From: Candidatus Mcinerneyibacteriota bacterium
GTDB taxonomy: Bacteria; Macinerneyibacteriota; Macinerneyibacteria; Macinerneyibacteriales; DSCS01
Direction of reading: 5' to 3'
Assembly (NCBI GenBank): GCA_016937175.1
Contig: JAFGWL010000063.1
Location: 1 to 45,428, forward strand
Length of the DNA: 45,428 bases
Made by a program: the position numbers and the translations under genes. This document shows, one piece after another, positions 37,892-45,428 of the stretch. The notes under the pieces are model-generated. The model ran no database searches and was not told where the DNA came from. It worked only from the letters and a program-made list of their open reading frames with translations. The first letter of the stretch is position 1. Every line of letters begins with the position of its first letter.

Positions 37892-38862
37892 AATTCAAGA
37901 ACCTCCTCTTCTTTTTCTCGTGACAGCCCCCATGAAAGCTGCGGGCTGCGTCCCTCTTTCAGATACCACTCCAGGATATCCCCGACGGTCTCTTCAAGGG
38001 GCCTTGTCTTCAGCCCCTGGTCAAGAGCTCTTCTGATACAGACACTGTTGTGACCGGGCATCTTCTGCTTTTCTGCAATCCAGAGAGGAAGGCCCGACCA
38101 GGATTCCACTCTCTGTTCCTCAAGAAAGGTTTCGGGGACAAAAACAGCTTTCCCTTTCATCCCCGGCATAGCCTCCATCCTTTTCAGCATCTGCCTCATG
38201 GACAGGGGCTCGGCAGGGCCGGTAAGGTTATATGTCCCCCGGACCCTTTTCTCTGCATTGTCCAGGATCCAAAGGGCCAGATCACGCACATCGATGAACT
38301 GGACCGGCTGATCCGGATCTCCGGGAGCCAGTACTTTTGCCTGTGTACTGAATCTGACAGGCCAATAAGTAAACCGATCGCTTGGATCATAAGGCCCGAC
38401 GATGAGCCCCGGCCGTACTATAAGAGAAGCCGGGAAGCGTTCTTTCACAGCCGCTTCACAGGCAGCCTTCAGAGCTCCGTAATGGGTATTGACATCTGTC
38501 TCTTCAGGGTCCTCCAGAGGCAGGACTTCAGCGTCCTCACCCGGATTCTTTCTGGAAAAATCCCTGTAGACGGAAATAGATGAGATAAAGGTATAATGAG
38601 ATGTCCGGACTTTCAGAACCTCAGCCGAACGAGCGACATCTCCCGGGAGATACCCGGATGTGTCGATGACAAGGTCCCATGTCCCCTCCTCTAAAGAGTT
38701 CAGGCCCTTTGTCCTGTCCCCGCGGATGACTTCCACCGGCCATTCTTCAGGAGCCGGATGGAGGCCCCGGTGAAAAAGGGTCACCTGATGCCCGCGGCTC
38801 AAAGCCTCGCAAACAAGATGGCGTCCTAGAAAACGAGTTCCCCCCAGAAGCAGGATCTTCAT
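37873..38862 (-). CDS. NAD-dependent epimerase/reductase (extended SDR family)
   Basis: 329 residues. The N-terminal NAD motif is GGTRFLG (7-13), followed by RGDRTKGL and a THYGALKAACEAAV catalytic stretch in which Tyr and Lys have the Y-x3-K spacing. The C-terminal half has the YNLTGPAEPLSMRQML pattern of epimerase-like SDRs related to the CSP41/isoflavone reductase type. Substrate cannot be assigned. First gene of the trio epimerase-propeller-Eis; AAAAAGGAGAATCT precedes the ATG. No good promoter was found between it and the terminator upstream; a TTGAAA overlaps the terminator tail but lacks a well-spaced -10. Confidence 0.8.
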   Translation of the reverse strand: MKILLLGGTRFLGRHLVCEALSRGHQVTLFHRGLHPAPEEWPVEVIRGDRTKGLNSLEEGTWDLVIDTSGYLPGDVARSAEVLKVRTSHYTFISSISVYRDFSRKNPGEDAEVLPLEDPEETDVNTHYGALKAACEAAVKERFPASLIVRPGLIVGPYDPSDRFTYWPVRFSTQAKVLAPGDPDQPVQFIDVRDLALWILDNAEKRVRGTYNLTGPAEPLSMRQMLKRMEAMPGMKGKAVFVPETFLEEQRVESWSGLPLWIAEKQKMPGHNSVCIRRALDQGLKTRPLEETVGDILEWYLKEGRSPQLSWGLSREKEEEVLELWEKQS

Positions 38863-38909
38863 AGATTCTCCTTTTTCCTATAAGACAGGAAAGGTGAGGA
38901 GAGTGTTTC

Positions 38910-38939
38910 AAAAAAAAAGGCGGCCCGAAAGCCGCCTTT
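38910..38939 (-). terminator. Rho-independent terminator after the DUF4412/LolA-like gene
   Basis: Minus-strand AAAGGCGGC-TTTCGG-GCCGCCTTT with nine-base arms runs straight into nine T residues (38910-38918 on the plus strand are A). The clearest intrinsic terminator in the window. Confidence 0.9.
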
Positions 38940-38965
38940 GCATTAACGGTAGTTACTTATACGGA

Positions 38966-39679
38966 TCATTGCATACCAGACATGACCATTTGCTGCATGT
39001 TGTCGTATTTGGTCAAACCGGCCGGGGCTGTGAAGACAGATTCATCGACACCGGCTTTAACGTTGCGATACTCCAGAGTAGTCTCATTCCCCTGAGCATC
39101 AGTAATATACATCCCTACCATGAGTTTGTTTGAGGGATCCACGTAAACGAAATAGCTCTCCCCCTCCTCGACATCGTCATCAGGAAGAGGAAGGACCTTA
39201 TATTTGACAGCCGAAATCCCTGCAAAACTTTCAGTTCCGACTTTTTCCACAGGAGCCATCATCATCTCGTCGATATCTTCCATATCATTTCCCATGTTTC
39301 CAGCTTCTTCTTCACTGGTCTCGACATACCCGTTCAATTTGGGATAGATGACTATGGATTTTTTCGCTCCTTCTTTCCCGGTATTAATGATGATCATCTC
39401 GTCGGCTTTCATCATCTTCATCTGCATATACTGGGCAGGATTGTTGAAACTATCCTCTGTATAAACCATCTCCACCCGGACACTCTCCCCTTTCATGAAG
39501 ATCTTTCCGTTGATCTTCATGACCAGGTTCTGAGCCGGCAGATTGATCTTCTGAACCAGATCCGCTGAAACACCTTTACTGTCATAGGCGCTTTTGCTGA
39601 TGACATCCCCCATGGTCAGAGCTGCCGAAGCAGCCACAGAGACAACCAAGACAAGGGCTAAAAGAAAACCTTTTTTCAT
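38966..39679 (-). CDS. Periplasmic DUF4412/LolA-like protein
   Basis: 237 residues. A signal peptide (about 1-20, ASAALTM) is followed by a LolA-like half-barrel pattern: VSADLVQKINLPAQNLVMKINGKIFMKGESVRVEM, then EMIIINTGKEGAKKSIVIYPKLNGY and YFVYVDPSNKLMVGMYITDAQGNETTLEY-type strand blocks. The Met/Met-Met stretches (EDIDEMMMAPV) and a Met-rich C-terminus (NMQQMVMSGMQ) are unusual. True LolA carries lipoproteins to the outer membrane; this one is closer to DUF4412, so that role is not assigned. It follows the EF-G-like gene by 44 bases with AAGGAGG. Confidence 0.7.
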   Translation of the reverse strand: MKKGFLLALVLVVSVAASAALTMGDVISKSAYDSKGVSADLVQKINLPAQNLVMKINGKIFMKGESVRVEMVYTEDSFNNPAQYMQMKMMKADEMIIINTGKEGAKKSIVIYPKLNGYVETSEEEAGNMGNDMEDIDEMMMAPVEKVGTESFAGISAVKYKVLPLPDDDVEEGESYFVYVDPSNKLMVGMYITDAQGNETTLEYRNVKAGVDESVFTAPAGLTKYDNMQQMVMSGMQ

Positions 39680-39700
39680 ACCCGACCTCCTTAAGGTTAA

Positions 39701-39717
39701 CGGCCCCGGAGGGGCCG
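39701..39717 (-). other. Small hairpin between the EF-G-like and DUF4412 genes
   Basis: CGGCCCC-GGA-GGGGCCG forms a 7-base stem with a 3-base loop in the 44-base gap. There is no U tract, so it is more likely an RNA-processing or stability element than a terminator. Confidence 0.4.
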
Positions 39718-39723
39718 CAGGAT

Positions 39724-41805
39724 CTACTCTTCCTCTTCCGCTTCCACTTTCGCTTCGGCGATGACTTTTTCCATAACTTCATGGGGAGCCACTTCGTAAT
39801 GGGAGAACTCTGTAACGAACTTCCCTCTTCCGCTGGTGGCAGAGCGCAAGTCGATAGCGTAACTGAGCATCTCCGATTCAGGGACTTCTGCATCGATCTG
39901 CTGCAGGCCTTTACCATCGGGGTTCATCCCAAGGATGCGCCCTCTCTTGCTGTTCAGCCCGCCCATGACATCACCCATATATTCTTCAGGTACCGTGACC
40001 CGGACCTTCATCACAGGCTCCAGGATCGCTCCGCCGGCTGTTTCGAAGGCTTTTTTGAAAGCCATGGAAGCGGCGATCTTAAAGGCCATTTCGGAGGAGT
40101 CCACCGGATGGTAGGACCCGTCATAAAGGGTCGCTTTGATATCAACGACCTGATATCCCGCTAAAACACCCTTTTCCATGGCTTCCCTGATCCCTTTCTC
40201 GGCAGCAGGAATATATTTCCCGGGCACGACTCCGCCGACGATGGCATCCACAAACTCAAACCCGCCTCCCCGGGGAAGAGGCTCGAACTTCACATGCACA
40301 TCACCGTACTGGCCGCGGCCTCCAGACTGTTTTTTGTACTTGCCTTGGGACTGGGCAGGTTTTGTTATAGTCTCTTTATAGGCCACTTTAGGGGTCTTCG
40401 TCACCACATCAACGCCGAATCTCTCTTTCAGACGGGCAACCATGACATCAAGGTGGATATCCCCCATCCCTGAAATGATCGATTCATGGGTATCTGTATT
40501 CCTCCAGCTCTTGAGCGAGGGGTCTTCTTCTGTAAGTTTTGCGAGTCCGGTCCCCAGTTTATCCTGATCGGAAGAAGAGACGGCAGAGATCGCCAGAGAA
40601 TAGATCGGCTTTAATTCAGGGATAAATTTGACCACCTTGTCATCAGACCCGGCTGTCAGTGTATCCCCCGTCTTGATGCTTTCCACTTTGGAGATCACAC
40701 CGATCATCCCCGCGGGGATCTCGCCGGCATCATTGATCTTTTTCCCTATAGCTGTATAGACATGGGCGATACGCTCGCTTTTCCGGCTTTCCTGGACGTG
40801 GACACTGTCTCCGGCTTTCAGCTTCCCGGACAGGACTTTAAAAAAGTTCATTTTCCCTGCATAGGGATCCACAAGAGTCTTAAAGACTTTTGCACAGAAA
40901 GGGGCATCGGGATCAAGCGGCAGCACAGCCTCTTCATCCCCTTTGATCTCATAGTAATTCTTCTCAATAAGGGGAGAGGTCGCCTTCTCGGCAAAAAATT
41001 CCAGGAAAGTCGAAACGCCGATAAGCTTCTCGGCTGACCCCAGAAGGACTGGAGCGATATTCCCGCCGGACATGGCCTTTTCCAGGCCGCGAGCCAACTC
41101 CTCGTCAGTCAGGGTCTCCCCTTCCAGCACCTTCTCCATAAGGCTTTCGTCTTCTTCAGCGATAGCCTCCATAAGTTTTTCCCTGAAATCCTCCACCTGC
41201 GCCTTCATCTCTCCGGGGATCTCGATTTCTTTTGCGGTCCCGTCCTCGGCGTATTCATAAGCCTTCATGTTCACAAGGTCCACAAGGCCCTTGAATCCGA
41301 GGTCTTTGCCGATTGGCAGCTGCATGGCGACAGGGCGGGGGTGAGTCAGTTTTGCGTTAAGTTCATCAAGCGTGGCAAAAAAATCCGTGTTTTCCCTGTC
41401 CAGCTTCGTGACAAAGATATAAACCTTTTTCCCCATACGGGCTGCTTCGTCCCAGACGGACTCTGTCCCGATCTGGATCCCGGCTGCTGCAGAGACAGTG
41501 GTGACCACATGATCAGCTGCGAAAAGCCCGGTAAGCATCTCACTGATAAAATCACTGTATCCGGGGAGGTCTATAAGAGAAAAATGTGTTTTTTTCCAGT
41601 CAAAGGTCAAGACTGAGGAATTAATGGAAATCTGCCTTTTGATCTCTTCGGGAGAATAGTCGGAAACGGTATTCCCTTCTGCTGTATTCCCCATACGGTT
41701 GATCTGTTTTGACACTAACATCACCGCTTCAGCCAATGTCGTTTTCCCGGTTCCGCTGTGTCCGGCTAATGCTATGTTCCTTATTTTTTCCATATCAAAT
41801 GCCAT
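39724..41805 (-). CDS. EF-G-like GTPase (non-canonical)
   Basis: 693 residues with all five EF-G domains. The G motifs depart from housekeeping EF-G: G1 is GHSGTGKT (15-22) instead of AHIDAGKT, the switch I region reads YSPEEIKRQISI, and G3 is DLPGYSDF (79-86), so Tyr83 stands in for the catalytic His of DTPGHVDF. G4 is TKLD rather than NKMD. This set defines the separate EF-G-like/FusA2-type subfamily, at least one member of which (mycobacterial EF-G2) binds GTP but shows little ribosome-stimulated hydrolysis. Domain IV (RGQYGDVHVKFEP) and the C-terminal acidic tail are present. The true fusA must lie elsewhere. GGAGGAGATCAT precedes the ATG. Confidence 0.85.
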   Translation of the reverse strand: MAFDMEKIRNIALAGHSGTGKTTLAEAVMLVSKQINRMGNTAEGNTVSDYSPEEIKRQISINSSVLTFDWKKTHFSLIDLPGYSDFISEMLTGLFAADHVVTTVSAAAGIQIGTESVWDEAARMGKKVYIFVTKLDRENTDFFATLDELNAKLTHPRPVAMQLPIGKDLGFKGLVDLVNMKAYEYAEDGTAKEIEIPGEMKAQVEDFREKLMEAIAEEDESLMEKVLEGETLTDEELARGLEKAMSGGNIAPVLLGSAEKLIGVSTFLEFFAEKATSPLIEKNYYEIKGDEEAVLPLDPDAPFCAKVFKTLVDPYAGKMNFFKVLSGKLKAGDSVHVQESRKSERIAHVYTAIGKKINDAGEIPAGMIGVISKVESIKTGDTLTAGSDDKVVKFIPELKPIYSLAISAVSSSDQDKLGTGLAKLTEEDPSLKSWRNTDTHESIISGMGDIHLDVMVARLKERFGVDVVTKTPKVAYKETITKPAQSQGKYKKQSGGRGQYGDVHVKFEPLPRGGGFEFVDAIVGGVVPGKYIPAAEKGIREAMEKGVLAGYQVVDIKATLYDGSYHPVDSSEMAFKIAASMAFKKAFETAGGAILEPVMKVRVTVPEEYMGDVMGGLNSKRGRILGMNPDGKGLQQIDAEVPESEMLSYAIDLRSATSGRGKFVTEFSHYEVAPHEVMEKVIAEAKVEAEEEE

Positions 41806-41824
41806 ATGATCTCCTCCATTCAGT

Positions 41825-42307
41825 TCAGTTTATATCACATTGTCCCCGGAGGATGCCTTTCTTGTGCATCAAAAGACGGGCAGTCCTCACATGTCCTTTG
41901 ATCTGGCCTCCGGGAAAGATTTCAACATGCTCTGCCTCGATCTCGCCTTCCACGTTTCCTTTGATATAGATCCGCTCCGCCTTGATATCCCCATTTGCCT
42001 CTCCCGCAATATAGACCAGGGCCCCCCTGATATCGGCAAAGACCCGGCCCTCACGGGCCACGATCAGTACTTTGTTGTCAGGAGATGTTATCTCCTTGGC
42101 TTTCAGGCTTTCAAGGATCCTGACAGACTGTCCGTCTTCGAGATAACCACCATGGGTCAAGGGGATCTCTTCCCCCTTTGAGAAAATGCGCCGGATGAAG
42201 GCGAGTATCTTGTATGAAAACTGTTCCTGTTTCCGGTCTTTTTCATATTCCCGAAAGATCAGCTCGGTAAGGGGAATCTGCCCCCCCGCTTCGTTCTGAG
42301 TGCTCAT
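41825..42307 (-). CDS. Bactofilin (polymer-forming cytoskeletal protein)
   Basis: 160 residues. The bactofilin domain covers about 75-158, with beta-helix repeats such as VYIAGEANGDIKAERIYIKG, NVEGEIEAEHVEIFPGGQIKG and HVRTARLLMHKKGILRG. A longer N-terminal tail (about 70 residues, charged, no membrane segment) precedes it. Bactofilins polymerise without nucleotide and position cell-wall enzymes, polarity or chromosome factors. It lies 20 bases before the EF-G-like gene and just after a terminator for the upstream lipoprotein; there is no room for an obvious promoter in between. Confidence 0.85.
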   Translation of the reverse strand: MSTQNEAGGQIPLTELIFREYEKDRKQEQFSYKILAFIRRIFSKGEEIPLTHGGYLEDGQSVRILESLKAKEITSPDNKVLIVAREGRVFADIRGALVYIAGEANGDIKAERIYIKGNVEGEIEAEHVEIFPGGQIKGHVRTARLLMHKKGILRGQCDIN

Positions 42308-42324
42308 CTTCTATTACTCCGGTT

Positions 42325-42354
42325 AAAAAAAGAGGGGGAGTGAATCCTCCCCCC
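42325..42354 (-). terminator. Rho-independent terminator after the orphan lipoprotein gene
   Basis: Minus-strand GGGGGAG-GATTCA-CTCCCCC with 7-base arms is followed by TCTTTTTTT (plus-strand A run at 42325-42331). It sits 12 bases beyond the lipoprotein stop and 18 before the bactofilin ATG. Confidence 0.85.
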
Positions 42355-42365
42355 TAAGTTTAAGA

Positions 42366-43250
42366 TCAGTTGACCTTGGCGTAAACAAGAGAGTGATTTG
42401 AATCGTTGGCTACCCATACAATATATCCGACTCTGTTGTTTTCTGCGTAGGTCTCGGCTTCCCGCCTCCAGGTATTCACAGTCCTGGCGGCAGGCTCTCT
42501 GTTGTACCTCTCCGTGTACCGTTCAATACGGTGTTGGACGATGATATCCACATCAGGTTGAATAATGATCCATTTCGGTTGAGGCCACCCACCTTTTTCG
42601 GGATCGGTGTTGAAAGGCGGAAGGGAACTGTTAAAGATCCGCCGGGCATCTTTTTTGAGGTTTTCCAGCTCTTCGGATGTCACGATCTCTTCCTTAGCCT
42701 TCTTGATCCGAGCTTCATCCAGCATAGTGGTGATCTCCCCGTAGGAGATCACTTCAGTCTTCCGTTTCGGGAAAATGGTGTTGGCTGCATCATAGATGTC
42801 GCTTTCTGTGGGATCGGGAAGCTCCAAAGCTTCCAGGTTGGCGATCAAAGCTTCTCTGACCTCTTCTTCACTCATTCTGACATCTTCCTTGGAGACGATG
42901 ACAGGTGCGAAAAAAGCAGCCAGTTCATTGATGCTGAAGTCAGCCCCGCCCTTTTTTTCCAGAAGCTCCAAAATCATCTTATTATAGGTGTTCTCAAAGG
43001 TCGGAATGAACTGATCCTGTTTGACTTCTGTGATGAAACCGCTGAGAGAATCGAACAGAGGCTGGCCTTCGGGCGGAAGGTTCCCCTCATTCAGCCTTTT
43101 ATATGACTCGACGATCTTAGCCAGGTCCTTAATAGCCGCCTGGGCCTTGCTGATGGCTGCTTTGTCCAGAATAACATTCCCTCCGGATTGACAACCGGTC
43201 AAAACAGCTATCATTAATATGAAAATTACCGGAAAAAACGACCTTTTCAT
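42366..43250 (-). CDS. Lipoprotein of unknown function
   Basis: 294 residues. Signal peptide with lipobox LTGC makes Cys20 the lipidated residue. The mature protein is mainly helical and charged (IVESYKRLNEGNLPPEGQ, EEEVREALIANLEALELP, KKAKEEIVTSEELENLKKDA), then has a shorter strand-like C-terminal part (KWIIIQPDVDIIVQHRIERY, NRVGYIVWVAND). I recognise no family. It stands alone, with its own promoter (43278-43306) and terminator (42325-42354). Confidence 0.75.
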   Translation of the reverse strand: MKRSFFPVIFILMIAVLTGCQSGGNVILDKAAISKAQAAIKDLAKIVESYKRLNEGNLPPEGQPLFDSLSGFITEVKQDQFIPTFENTYNKMILELLEKKGGADFSINELAAFFAPVIVSKEDVRMSEEEVREALIANLEALELPDPTESDIYDAANTIFPKRKTEVISYGEITTMLDEARIKKAKEEIVTSEELENLKKDARRIFNSSLPPFNTDPEKGGWPQPKWIIIQPDVDIIVQHRIERYTERYNREPAARTVNTWRREAETYAENNRVGYIVWVANDSNHSLVYAKVN

Positions 43251-43277
43251 ATAATCCCCCTTCTGTATTTTTCTAAG

Positions 43278-43306
43278 ATTTTACTTAAAAAAACAGGCAG
43301 TGTCAA
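43278..43306 (-). promoter_or_regulatory. Sigma70-like promoter for the orphan lipoprotein
   Basis: Minus-strand perfect TTGACA (43301-43306) and TAAAAT (43278-43283) are 17 bases apart, beginning 4 bases beyond the aminotransferase stop. Confidence 0.7.
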
Positions 43307-43310
43307 TATA

Positions 43311-44543
43311 TTATTTCCCCTCGTGCTCTTTTAGAGCCCCTTTGATAACGGTGCTCAGCCTTTTGACCCCTTCTTCGATCTCTTCCAGGGAAGGATATGA
43401 AAAATTAAGGCGGCACGTGTTTTTCCCGCCATCATTGACATAGAAAGCGCTCCCTATGACATAGGCCACATTGTTCTCCAGGGCCTTGTAGAAAAGCTCA
43501 TCCATGTTGATAAACTCAGGGGCCCTCAGCCAGAGGAACATCCCCCCTTCCGGTTTGGTCCAGGTCAGGTCGTCTCTTTTGGGCATATATTTGTCCAGAG
43601 CCGCCAGCATGGCGTCTTTCTTGACCTTGTAGAGCTCCACATTTTTCTGGATCCTCTCTTCCAGCTTCCCTTCTTTCATGTAGTAAGCTGCTATTTTCTG
43701 GGAAAAGGGAGGCGTACAGAGATCCATGGCCTGTTTGGAGACGACGAATTTGTTGATGATCTCAGCCGGGCCGACGATCCAACCCAGGCGGAACCCGGGG
43801 CAGAAGATCTTGGAAAAGGTATAAAGCCCTATAGTATGTCCCTCTTTGTCCAGCGAGTAGATGGAGGGGACAGTCTCGCCGTCATAACGCAGGCTTCGGT
43901 ACGGGGAGTCTTCTATGATCAGGACCTGATATTTATAAGCGATCTCCAGAAGGCGTTTCCTCTTTTCCAGGGTCAGGGTGATGCCTGCGGGATTCTGAAA
44001 GTCGGGGATCACGTAGATAAACTTGGGAGGCCCGCACTCTTTGATGAGCCGTTTGATCTCAGATTCGAGCTTATCCATATCCATCCCGTCATCAAGAACC
44101 GGGATTCCCACAGTCCGCGCGCTGTAACTCCGCATAGCGCTGATGGTCCCCACGTAGGAAGGAAGTCCGATAATGACCGGGTCATTGGGATTGACAAAAA
44201 GTTTGCATGTCATGTCCAGGGCCTGCTGGGAAGCGCTTACGATGAGAATATTCTCTTTCGTCAGCCCTGTTACACCGTCGGCTGCCATAAATCTGATGAT
44301 CTGCTCTCTGAGCATATCATCCCCTTCAGTGGTCCCGTACTGGAGGGCTTTGGTCCCTTCCTTCTCCAGGACTTCCGCCACAATGGGTTTCAGGTCATCC
44401 ACAGGAAATGTTTCCGAGGCCGGAAGCCCGCCGGCAAAAGAGATGATCTCAGGCTTAGATGTAAGTTTCAACAGGTCGCGGATCACAGAACGCTTCATGT
44501 TCATGGCGTTGACAGAGTAAAGTCTTTCGATATCAGATAACAT
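43311..44543 (-). CDS. PLP-dependent aminotransferase, fold type I (LysN/Aro8-like)
   Basis: 410 residues. ISFAGGLPASETFP (34-47), the YGTTEGDDMLRE stretch (69-80), SASQQALDM, and YVIPDFQNPAGITL (177-190) are typical of the 2-aminoadipate/aromatic aminotransferase group. PLP lysine Lys245 lies in YTFSKIFCPGFRLGW (241-255). Members transfer amino groups on aromatic, aminoadipate or branched amino acids; substrate is not determined. It starts 18 bases after rpe with GGAGGGGTT, ending the rsmB-rpe-aminotransferase run. Confidence 0.9.
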   Translation of the reverse strand: MLSDIERLYSVNAMNMKRSVIRDLLKLTSKPEIISFAGGLPASETFPVDDLKPIVAEVLEKEGTKALQYGTTEGDDMLREQIIRFMAADGVTGLTKENILIVSASQQALDMTCKLFVNPNDPVIIGLPSYVGTISAMRSYSARTVGIPVLDDGMDMDKLESEIKRLIKECGPPKFIYVIPDFQNPAGITLTLEKRKRLLEIAYKYQVLIIEDSPYRSLRYDGETVPSIYSLDKEGHTIGLYTFSKIFCPGFRLGWIVGPAEIINKFVVSKQAMDLCTPPFSQKIAAYYMKEGKLEERIQKNVELYKVKKDAMLAALDKYMPKRDDLTWTKPEGGMFLWLRAPEFINMDELFYKALENNVAYVIGSAFYVNDGGKNTCRLNFSYPSLEEIEEGVKRLSTVIKGALKEHEGK

Positions 44544-44561
44544 AACCCCTCCTTTAATGAA

Positions 44562-45206
44562 TTAGTCCAAAAGAGAGCGCAGCTTAACCGCCCTCTCACT
44601 CTTATCGTCACTTTTAAACAGATATGAACCGACGACAAAGACATTGGCGCCGGCTTTCAAAGCCTCGAGAAGTGTTTTTTCATTGATCCCCCCATCCACC
44701 TGGATATCGATATCCCCGAAAAGAGCCCGGGCTTTCCGGATCTTCGGAAGCATTTCGGGAATAAACTGCTGTCCTCCGAAACCGGGTTCCACGGTCATTA
44801 TGAGGATCCGGTCCAGGAAGGGGGCCAAAGGCTCAAGAAGGGAGATCTCTGTGGCCGGGGTCACCGAGATCCCTGCCTGGATCCCGGCCTCCCGGATCCG
44901 CTTCAATGTAATATAGGCATGAGGTGTCGCCTCATAGTGGAACACGAGGATATCGCTGCCGGCCTTGACAAAATCATCTCTGTACTTTTCAGGTTCATCG
45001 ATCATCAAATGAGTATCGATGACAGCCCCGGGGAAAGCCTGGTGAACGGCTTCCACTACAGGAGCGCCGAAAGAGATATTATCGACGAAATGGCCGTCCA
45101 TGATATCACAATGTATCTCGTCGATCAGGGGTAAAACGGATTGGACATCATCCTTAAGGCAGGAAAAATCCGCATTCAAAATAGAGGCGGAGATCTTGTT
45201 TTTCAT
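44562..45206 (-). CDS. rpe: Ribulose-phosphate 3-epimerase
   Basis: 214 residues, a TIM-barrel enzyme interconverting ribulose-5-phosphate and xylulose-5-phosphate in the pentose phosphate pathway. Motifs: SASILNADFSCLKDDV (8-23), IHCDIMDGHFVDNISFG with metal-binding His and Asp, HLMIDEP, VEPGFGGQQF, and IQVDGGINEKT with the second catalytic Asp. The ATG directly follows the rsmB TGA (TGAATG). The rsmB-rpe order is common in bacteria. Confidence 0.97.
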   Translation of the reverse strand: MKNKISASILNADFSCLKDDVQSVLPLIDEIHCDIMDGHFVDNISFGAPVVEAVHQAFPGAVIDTHLMIDEPEKYRDDFVKAGSDILVFHYEATPHAYITLKRIREAGIQAGISVTPATEISLLEPLAPFLDRILIMTVEPGFGGQQFIPEMLPKIRKARALFGDIDIQVDGGINEKTLLEALKAGANVFVVGSYLFKSDDKSERAVKLRSLLD

Positions 45207-45428
45207 TCAGGCCCTCCTCTGCATCACGGCGCCGAACATACCGTCTCCGGGAAACTCCGGCGGCAGGGGTTGATAGACCCCTCGCCTGAACACTATATCA
45301 CGGAAGGGAAAGCGGTTCAAATGTTTTCTCCCGGAGGGGTCCGTCAGGGCGATTTCCCTGCTGTGCCGGTCAAGAAACCCTTCGATCTGTTGTTCATTCT
45401 CTTCCCGGTTGATGGTACAGGTGCTATA
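45207..45428 (-). CDS. rsmB: 16S rRNA (cytosine-C5)-methyltransferase RsmB, C-terminal fragment
   Basis: Only the last 73 codons are inside the window; the N-terminus lies beyond the right edge. The fragment opens with YSTCTINREENEQQIEGFL, the motif VI region carrying the nucleophilic Cys of the RsmB/Sun family, and finishes with the DGMFGAVMQRRA end typical of these enzymes. RsmB methylates C967 of 16S rRNA. Confidence is high from this short diagnostic segment and from the rsmB-rpe linkage. Confidence 0.85.
   Translation of the reverse strand, partial: YSTCTINREENEQQIEGFLDRHSREIALTDPSGRKHLNRFPFRDIVFRRGVYQPLPPEFPGDGMFGAVMQRRA

Noticed and set aside
38863-38909. Promoter for the epimerase gene using TTGAAA next to the terminator tail
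   Set aside because: The best -10-like sequence (TTATAG) is 22 bases away, too far for a normal sigma70 promoter.

Overview
The window is 45,428 bases of a compact bacterial chromosome. It looks like a Gram-negative (diderm) bacterium: LapA/LapB-like envelope proteins, a probable outer-membrane beta-barrel, a DUF4412/LolA-like periplasmic protein, three lipoprotein or secreted envelope proteins and a PilT motor are all present. I cannot fix the phylum. MutL keeps the C-terminal endonuclease motifs that Gammaproteobacterial MutL lacks, which argues against that class. No rRNA, tRNA, CRISPR array, prophage, insertion sequence or integron is visible. All genes but two lie on the minus strand, and no gene-free stretch exceeds 300 bases. 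The largest gap is the regulatory region upstream of gyrB (about 200 bases).

Layout from left to right (most transcription runs right to left): (1) 1-4355, secD-secF-DUF456-recJ, with recJ cut by the left edge. (2) 4365-14076, an eight-gene run behind one strong promoter: acidic TPR protein, roadblock/LC7 protein, EF-P, PilT-type ATPase, second and larger acidic TPR protein, ExeA/MshM-like AAA ATPase, PHP phosphoesterase, probable beta-barrel. This is the most system-like part of the window. (3) 14096-17276, ligA followed by a GT4 glycosyltransferase, divergent from the two plus-strand genes, an EamA transporter and a threonine aldolase (17305-19338). (4) 19332-22060, a LysM protein, dprA and a DUF494/Smg-like gene. 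(5) 22068-23969, rplU-rpmA-obg. (6) 23997-30437, lapA-lapB-mutS-mutL-tetR. (7) 30447-35465, gyrB-gyrA. (8) 35522-38862, an epimerase-like reductase, a beta-propeller lipoprotein and an Eis-like acetyltransferase. (9) 38910-42307, a bactofilin, an EF-G-like GTPase and the DUF4412/LolA-like protein. (10) 42325-43306, an orphan lipoprotein. (11) 43311-45428, rsmB (cut by the right edge), rpe and a fold-type I aminotransferase.

Most of the content is housekeeping: protein export, mismatch repair, supercoiling, ligation, ribosome assembly and translation. The accessory interest lies in the PilT/TPR/roadblock operon, the non-canonical EF-G, the LapAB pair placed ahead of mutSL, and several orphan envelope proteins. 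Many operon boundaries show a sigma70-like promoter beginning within about 30 bases after the previous stop codon, with no visible intrinsic terminator. Convincing intrinsic terminators are seen only at 38910-38939 and 42325-42354.
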